In this document: one piece after another, positions 6,310-9,949 of the stretch
Numbering within the stretch: position 1 is the stretch's first letter
Layout: every line of letters begins with the position of its first letter
Source of the DNA: JBFMDU01 sp034431935
GTDB taxonomy: Bacteria > Chloroflexota > Dehalococcoidia > GIF9 > JBFMDU01
Direction: 5' to 3'
Assembly: GCA_034431935.1 (NCBI GenBank)
Contig: DAOUCU010000041.1
Location: forward strand, 1 to 9,949
DNA: 9,949 nucleotides
The notes under the pieces: generated by a model
Seen by the model: only the letters and a program-made list of their open reading frames with translations
The model's database searches: none
What the model was told of the DNA's origin: nothing
Program-made: the position numbers and the translations under genes

Positions 6310-8115
6310 CTAAGGCGCGAAGGTCTCCAGTCCCAGTTCATGCAGTTTCTTGAGGCTGGGTGCGGTAGTTGTCCTGTCCCAGTCGAGGGCATCCAGGTTG
6401 CGGTTGACCTGCTCGTCAATGTCTATGGTCACACCGGTATGGACACCCGAAGTCAGCGGGGGTAACCCCAGCATTCTCGGGTGCATAAACCGCCCGCGTG
6501 GATTGAGACCCTCACGCAAGTTGAACAGGTGGCGCAGGGTGGCGGCGCGCTCTCCGACCTTTAGAAGCTCCTCGCCGGTGGTGTCCCAGCCGGTAACTGA
6601 GTTGAGGAAGCCGGTGAAATAACGCATGGGCTCTCTAACTATCTTGTATCCCGCGTGTAAGCAAAGATTAAGGCAGTTCAGGAGATGCCCTTCGAACCCG
6701 CTGGGCCCGAAGCCCTGTGTGTGACGCCCCGGTGTGGCATCCATCAAATACCTGGCCGCGGAGAGGCGGTCGTTCTTACGGGCAATGCCGAGCTTGGGGT
6801 CGTGCATGCCCGGCTCCTGACCGCCGACATGGACGGCGAATTTTTCCGCGCCGCGTCCGATGCGCCTTGCGGCCAGCGCAACTCCGTCGGCGAGCACCGC
6901 TCCGAACCCCTCCCGCCTGGCTATCTTCTCCGTTAATGCGACGATCGACCGATGATTTCCCCAGGTCAGCTCGAGACCATCAGTTTCCTCTCTGCTGATA
7001 ATCCGGTTCTCGTAGCATTCTATGGCGAAGGCTACGGCGGTCCCTGCAGAAATGGTATCGATGCCGTGGCGGTTGCAGATGTCGTTGGCCATGTTGATGG
7101 AGTCGGCGTTGTTGTTCAGACACATAGCACCAAAGGCAATCTGGGTCTCGTATTCCGGCCGCCGCAAACCGGCCTCATAAGGGTATTCCTGACGGCCTTT
7201 GTCGAGAATACCCTTGCAGGCCACGGGGCAGCGCCAGCAATTCTCGTTGTGGATGCGGTTGCGAGATGCGGCCTCAGCGGTCAGGCCGCCGTAGTCCGGC
7301 ATATCGGCGGTAAAGGAACCGCCCCAGTTCTTGAACGGGGAGCTGCCGATCTCAATCATTTCCCTGGTCCAGCCGCTGGTACCGTAGCGGTGATAAAGTT
7401 CCAGATAGGACAGTCCGAGCACCTTAATCCGCCGTAGCTCGTCAAGGTACTGGCGTCTGAGGCCCTCCACTTCCTGGTGACGTGCTATGGACGGTTTGTA
7501 ATTGCCGTTTACGGCAACTGCCTTCAGGCGTTTGGCGCCCATCACGGCACCCAGTCCGGAGCGTGCTGCGGTTGAACCGTGTTTGGTCATTATCCCCGCA
7601 ATCAGCGAGGTCTTTTCGCCGGCAGGTCCGATGCAGGCTACCCTGGCTCCGCCGTGCCGGTCACCGATAGCCCTTTCGGTCTCATACGTGTCTTTGCCCC
7701 AGAACTCAACTGCGTCACGAAGGACGGCGCGTCCGTTATCCACCAGCAGGTAGACAGGTCTGTCGGAAGCGCCTTCGATGATAATGGCATCATAACCGGC
7801 GAACTTGAGGTACGGTGCGAAGTCGCCACCGCAGTTGGCGTCACCCCAGCCGCCGGTTAATGGCGATTTGCCGACGACCTCAAAGCGGGAACTGCCGACC
7901 GCCGGTGTCCCTGCGAGAGGGCCGGTGAAGAAACCGAGGATATTGTCCGGCCCGAGGGGGTCAATGCCGGGCTTGATAAGATGAAAAATACTTCGGCAAC
8001 CCAGGCCATAGCCGCCGATGAAAGACCGACAGATGTCCTCATCGAGAGTCTCGTTCCAAACCCGACCATCGGTCAGGTTTGCCCTGAGTATTTTTCCTGT
8101 GTAGCCTGCAGGCAT
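6310..8115 (-). CDS. Aldehyde ferredoxin oxidoreductase family protein (tungstopterin enzyme)
   Basis: This 601-residue protein is close to the length of Pyrococcus furiosus AOR. The family oxidises aldehydes to carboxylic acids, or runs in reverse, using a tungsten bis-pterin cofactor and one [4Fe-4S] cluster, with ferredoxin as electron partner in the cytoplasm. Family landmarks include GYTGKILRANLTDG at the N-terminus, FFTGPLAGTPAVGSSRF (62-78), KFAGYDAIIIEG (104-115), CIGPAGE (161-167) and ARSGLGAVMGAKRLKAVAV (184-202). The cluster ligands are CWRCPVAC (C293, C296, C300), with the distant fourth Cys probably C485 in NCLNLCLH. RRPEYET (318-324) corresponds to the active-site glutamate region of AOR. 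ATG is preceded by AGAGGA (plus coordinates 8122-8127), six bases away. It is the second gene of an operon, 24 bases after a flavoprotein gene. No MoaD/ThiS-like protein or ferredoxin gene is adjacent. The family is certain; the aldehyde substrate is unknown. Confidence 0.94.
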   Translation of the reverse strand: MPAGYTGKILRANLTDGRVWNETLDEDICRSFIGGYGLGCRSIFHLIKPGIDPLGPDNILGFFTGPLAGTPAVGSSRFEVVGKSPLTGGWGDANCGGDFAPYLKFAGYDAIIIEGASDRPVYLLVDNGRAVLRDAVEFWGKDTYETERAIGDRHGGARVACIGPAGEKTSLIAGIMTKHGSTAARSGLGAVMGAKRLKAVAVNGNYKPSIARHQEVEGLRRQYLDELRRIKVLGLSYLELYHRYGTSGWTREMIEIGSSPFKNWGGSFTADMPDYGGLTAEAASRNRIHNENCWRCPVACKGILDKGRQEYPYEAGLRRPEYETQIAFGAMCLNNNADSINMANDICNRHGIDTISAGTAVAFAIECYENRIISREETDGLELTWGNHRSIVALTEKIARREGFGAVLADGVALAARRIGRGAEKFAVHVGGQEPGMHDPKLGIARKNDRLSAARYLMDATPGRHTQGFGPSGFEGHLLNCLNLCLHAGYKIVREPMRYFTGFLNSVTGWDTTGEELLKVGERAATLRHLFNLREGLNPRGRFMHPRMLGLPPLTSGVHTGVTIDIDEQVNRNLDALDWDRTTTAPSLKKLHELGLETFAP

Positions 8116-8139
8116 TGGTCGTCCTCTGCCAGAATGTAT

Positions 8140-9474
8140 TTACTGGAGTTGCCTGGACTGCCAGCCACCATTAGCTTCTACTCTCTTCATCCAGGAGACC
8201 GCGTCACTGAGTCTTCTGTAGAATTGTGGGCGTGACTCCTTCAACATTTCCAGATTGTCGACGGCGAAAGCGGCGGGATGGCAGACCAGCCCGTTCTTTT
8301 CAATTAAACTGTAAACGTAGTCCACATCATCGTCGTCGGGTCGGGCCAGCCCAAACAGGTGACGGACCATTTTCTGATGAAAGTGGTCAGGGGTGCAAAA
8401 GAATGCAAAAGCACCGTGCAGCCACCGGTTGTACTCTTCAAACCCCGGTTCACCATTTAGTTCGCGTTTGATGGCCTTTGCCGCCTGATAGCCGCCGGCT
8501 ATGGCACCCTGTATAAACGATTCAGCACCAATTGCATCACCTATGATTAGAACGTTGCCTGCTACCGGATTATTTATGATCGGGCTGTAATCGGTGCCTC
8601 CGGTGCTGCACTTGCGGACTATTCTGGCTCGGGAAAACCACGAGGCGTATCGTGAGTCTTTCATAAAGGTATCGAGTACCGCTTTGGCATGGTCGCCGAC
8701 CGTCGTGAGCTGTTCCAGATTGTTATTGCCGCCTTCCGAGTGCAGTCCGAGGAAAATTGTCATTGGGCTTATACTTGGATAGTCCCAGGCTATCAGGGTG
8801 CCGTATTCTCTTTCTCGACGTTCCACTCCTTCTAGAATGTAACAGTAGACCACCACTTTGCGAGAAACACGGTTGCGATTTAGTCCCAGACTGTGGACGA
8901 CTCTGGAGAAACGCCCGTCTGCGGCTATCACCTTACCCGCCCTGCAAGAGTGAAGACCTTCTGGAGATTGAATTGTCACCACAGCACCGCCGTTGATATT
9001 CTCGACACTGGTTACCGTCGACCCCAGCATGAACTTTGCACCGCTTTTAATGGCGTTTTGGTAAAGGCAGCGCAGTATATCGGAGCGGCTCAAGTACATC
9101 CCCCACAGCTCGTTTTTGATGCACCAGACACGGTAGCCCGATGGCGACATCTTCAGATAGTTGTAATAGGGAATGATGGGTCCTGCGTACTCGTAGCTGA
9201 AGCCAATTCCCGGGAACTCAAACCTGGCCGTAACCGGGATTCCTGTGCCGGGCCCTAGCATAGGTTGTCCCGTGCCCAGGACGACATTCACCGGCTCTAT
9301 GTATTCGTCCGGTACGCAAAATTTCCAGTAAAAGATTGATGCATCAGCCCGAGCTGGCCCGGCAACTTCTCCTTTGCGCTCTATCAGCAGAACGTTAAGA
9401 CCGTCTTTTGCCAGCGCTGATGCCGCTGTCAGTCCAGCCATCCCGCCGCCAGCAATTATTACGTCGTAGTCCAC
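8140..9474 (-). CDS. FAD-dependent oxidoreductase, geranylgeranyl reductase / FixC-like
   Basis: This 444-residue flavoprotein starts at GTG 9474-9472. The N-terminal Rossmann motif is VIIAGGGMAGLTAASALAKDG with GGGMAG at 9-14 and the ribose-binding acidic residue E32 at the end of the second strand. AADGRFSRV (184-192) is the DG motif, and IIGDAIGAESFIQGAIAGGYQAAKAI begins near residue 310 with the second FAD contact, GDAIG. This arrangement is that of the p-hydroxybenzoate-hydroxylase-fold group containing geranylgeranyl reductases and FixC. Archaeal geranylgeranyl reductases reduce isoprenoid double bonds, some using ferredoxin. The frame stays open 28 codons further upstream, but that extension is transposase-derived DNA. 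An AAGGAGG SD seven bases before GTG and the canonical start VDYDVII fix the true start. It is the first gene of an operon with AOR. Electron transfer with AOR is inferred, not shown. The substrate could be a lipid, a polyprenyl compound or another alkene. Confidence 0.88.
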   Translation of the reverse strand: MDYDVIIAGGGMAGLTAASALAKDGLNVLLIERKGEVAGPARADASIFYWKFCVPDEYIEPVNVVLGTGQPMLGPGTGIPVTARFEFPGIGFSYEYAGPIIPYYNYLKMSPSGYRVWCIKNELWGMYLSRSDILRCLYQNAIKSGAKFMLGSTVTSVENINGGAVVTIQSPEGLHSCRAGKVIAADGRFSRVVHSLGLNRNRVSRKVVVYCYILEGVERREREYGTLIAWDYPSISPMTIFLGLHSEGGNNNLEQLTTVGDHAKAVLDTFMKDSRYASWFSRARIVRKCSTGGTDYSPIINNPVAGNVLIIGDAIGAESFIQGAIAGGYQAAKAIKRELNGEPGFEEYNRWLHGAFAFFCTPDHFHQKMVRHLFGLARPDDDDVDYVYSLIEKNGLVCHPAAFAVDNLEMLKESRPQFYRRLSDAVSWMKRVEANGGWQSRQLQ

Positions 9475-9476
9475 TG

Positions 9477-9686
9477 ATACACCTCCTTGACGAAATAGGG
9501 AATCCGTTCCGGCACGTCGGCAAAGGTCTCGTAGCCACAGAGGTGCACCTCCTCGCACTTCAGCGTCTTGAAGAAGCTCTCGATGGTAGCATTATCGTAG
9601 TGACTACCGCTCCGCGCCATGCTGATTCTGAAGCCATACCTGCGCCATTCCGCCATTTGCTCCTCTGAAGCGTATTGTACATCATG
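9477..9686 (-). pseudogene. Truncated IS3-family transposase (OrfB integrase core), C-terminal part only
   Basis: About 70 codons on the minus strand encode the end of an rve-type DDE integrase core. VQYASEE, RRYGFRISMARSG and YDNATIESFFKTLKCEEVHLC are characteristic of IS3-family OrfB. The third catalytic residue is the Glu of IESFF (codon 9581-9579). The second catalytic Asp would normally stand in H-S-D-x-G-x-Q-Y; here the text reads M-H-D-V-Q-Y, so two residues are missing and Asp-Glu spacing is 33 rather than the usual 35. Recognisable homology starts abruptly near 9686 and stops at EVY (9477), where intact copies continue N-x-K-R-L-H-S. The N-terminus with the first Asp, OrfA and the end of the domain are absent, so the fragment cannot transpose. 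It abuts the flavoprotein start directly. An open frame from 9767 runs into it, but residues before about codon 28 do not look like transposase. Confidence 0.85.
9482..9488 (-). promoter_or_regulatory. Shine-Dalgarno of the flavoprotein gene, inside transposase-derived sequence
   Basis: AAGGAGG on the minus strand is followed by seven bases (TGTATCA) and GTG. The same bases encode the Lys-Glu(-Val) of the FVKEVY segment of the upstream IS3 transposase remnant, in a different frame from the flavoprotein. It decides the start of the flavoprotein over the longer reading frame. Confidence 0.8.
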
Positions 9687-9949
9687 CATCAACAGCAGCA
9701 CTCTCTTATGATTGAAGAGACCAAAGGAGGCACATGAAACGTATCTCCGCCGTGCAAGGTCATTCATCGGTATGTCTCTCGCTTAGTGAAGAATCTTGCC
9801 TGCCCTGCACCGTCCTACACCGCAAACGCCAGGTCAGTGTGGACCCCTCGAAACTCCCCCGAGATGGTGAACACCGCAGATGCGGGCTAGTTACTTAAGA
9901 ACGGGATAGAGGACCGATACAGGAACTCAACCTCCAGGCATTATTACAC
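9687..9949. other. Right-edge region without a supportable gene
   Basis: These 263 bases lie upstream of the transposase fragment. On the minus strand an ATG at 9767 opens a frame joining the fragment, but its first 27 or so residues (MNDLARRRYVSC...) resemble nothing I know. On the plus strand a 54-codon ORF (9734-9898) has an AAGGAGG only three bases before its ATG, and its product is not protein-like. I see no RNA gene and no clear inverted repeat. The promoter of the minus-strand flavoprotein-AOR operon is expected here or inside the fragment, but I found no convincing -35/-10 pair. The sequence may be IS-derived debris or an unrelated intergenic region. Confidence 0.4.

Noticed and set aside
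6952..7437. 161-codon plus-strand reading frame inside the AOR gene
   Set aside because: It is antisense to conserved AOR sequence, including the cluster-binding cysteines, and has no SD or family resemblance.
9475..9558. 28-codon N-terminal extension of the flavoprotein
   Set aside because: The extension is out-of-frame transposase DNA, and an ideal SD plus the canonical VDYDVII start place the true initiator at 9474.
9874..9885. Short palindrome CCGCA-GA-TGCGG
   Set aside because: A two-base loop and five-base arms are within chance expectation; no partner repeat was found.
9734..9898. 54-codon plus-strand ORF with AAGGAGG upstream
   Set aside because: SD-to-start spacing is only three bases, the peptide (MKRISAVQGHSSV...) is Ser/Cys/Arg-rich without known features, and it lies in mobile-element debris.

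Overview
The window looks like a chromosomal piece of a strictly anaerobic, metabolically versatile bacterium of moderately high GC. A tungsten-type aldehyde:ferredoxin oxidoreductase, a geranylgeranyl-reductase-like flavoprotein and a TAXI-type TRAP transporter fit an uncultured sediment or subsurface lineage. From general protein flavour, including an IS3 transposase fragment of a type I associate with Dehalococcoidia, Chloroflexota is my best guess. Deltaproteobacteria or Firmicutes remain possible, because no phylogenetic marker is present.

Layout, plus strand (1-6245): a tightly packed gene run enters from the left. It holds the C-terminus of an amidohydrolase, a possible 37-codon small ORF, a zinc-ribbon threonine-synthase-like PLP enzyme, a 2,4-diaminopentanoate-dehydrogenase-like oxidoreductase, a DUF1850 protein, a fused TRAP 4TM/12TM permease, a possible 27-codon small ORF and a TAXI-family substrate-binding lipoprotein. 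Neighbouring stops and starts overlap or nearly touch along most of its length. It ends at a strong hairpin terminator (6269-6303).

Layout, minus strand (9474-6310): a convergent two-gene operon encodes an FAD-dependent oxidoreductase and then an AOR-family tungsten enzyme, 24 bases apart. Its upstream flank is a truncated IS3-family transposase fragment (about 9477-9686). The last in-frame codons of that fragment supply the Shine-Dalgarno sequence of the flavoprotein gene. The remaining right edge (9687-9949) has no gene I can support.

How the genes may work together (inference): the plus-strand run reads as an uptake-and-catabolism cassette for a small amino- or carboxylate-bearing compound. 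The TRAP parts would import it; the amidohydrolase, PLP enzyme and diamino-acid-dehydrogenase-like enzyme would process it. The minus-strand pair could link aldehyde oxidation, which reduces ferredoxin, to a flavoprotein reductase of a family with ferredoxin-using members. The most notable observations are the PLP/dehydrogenase pair, which resembles part of the clostridial ornithine pathway, the AOR-flavoprotein operon, the two tightly nested small ORFs, and the ribosome-binding site apparently captured from transposase coding sequence.
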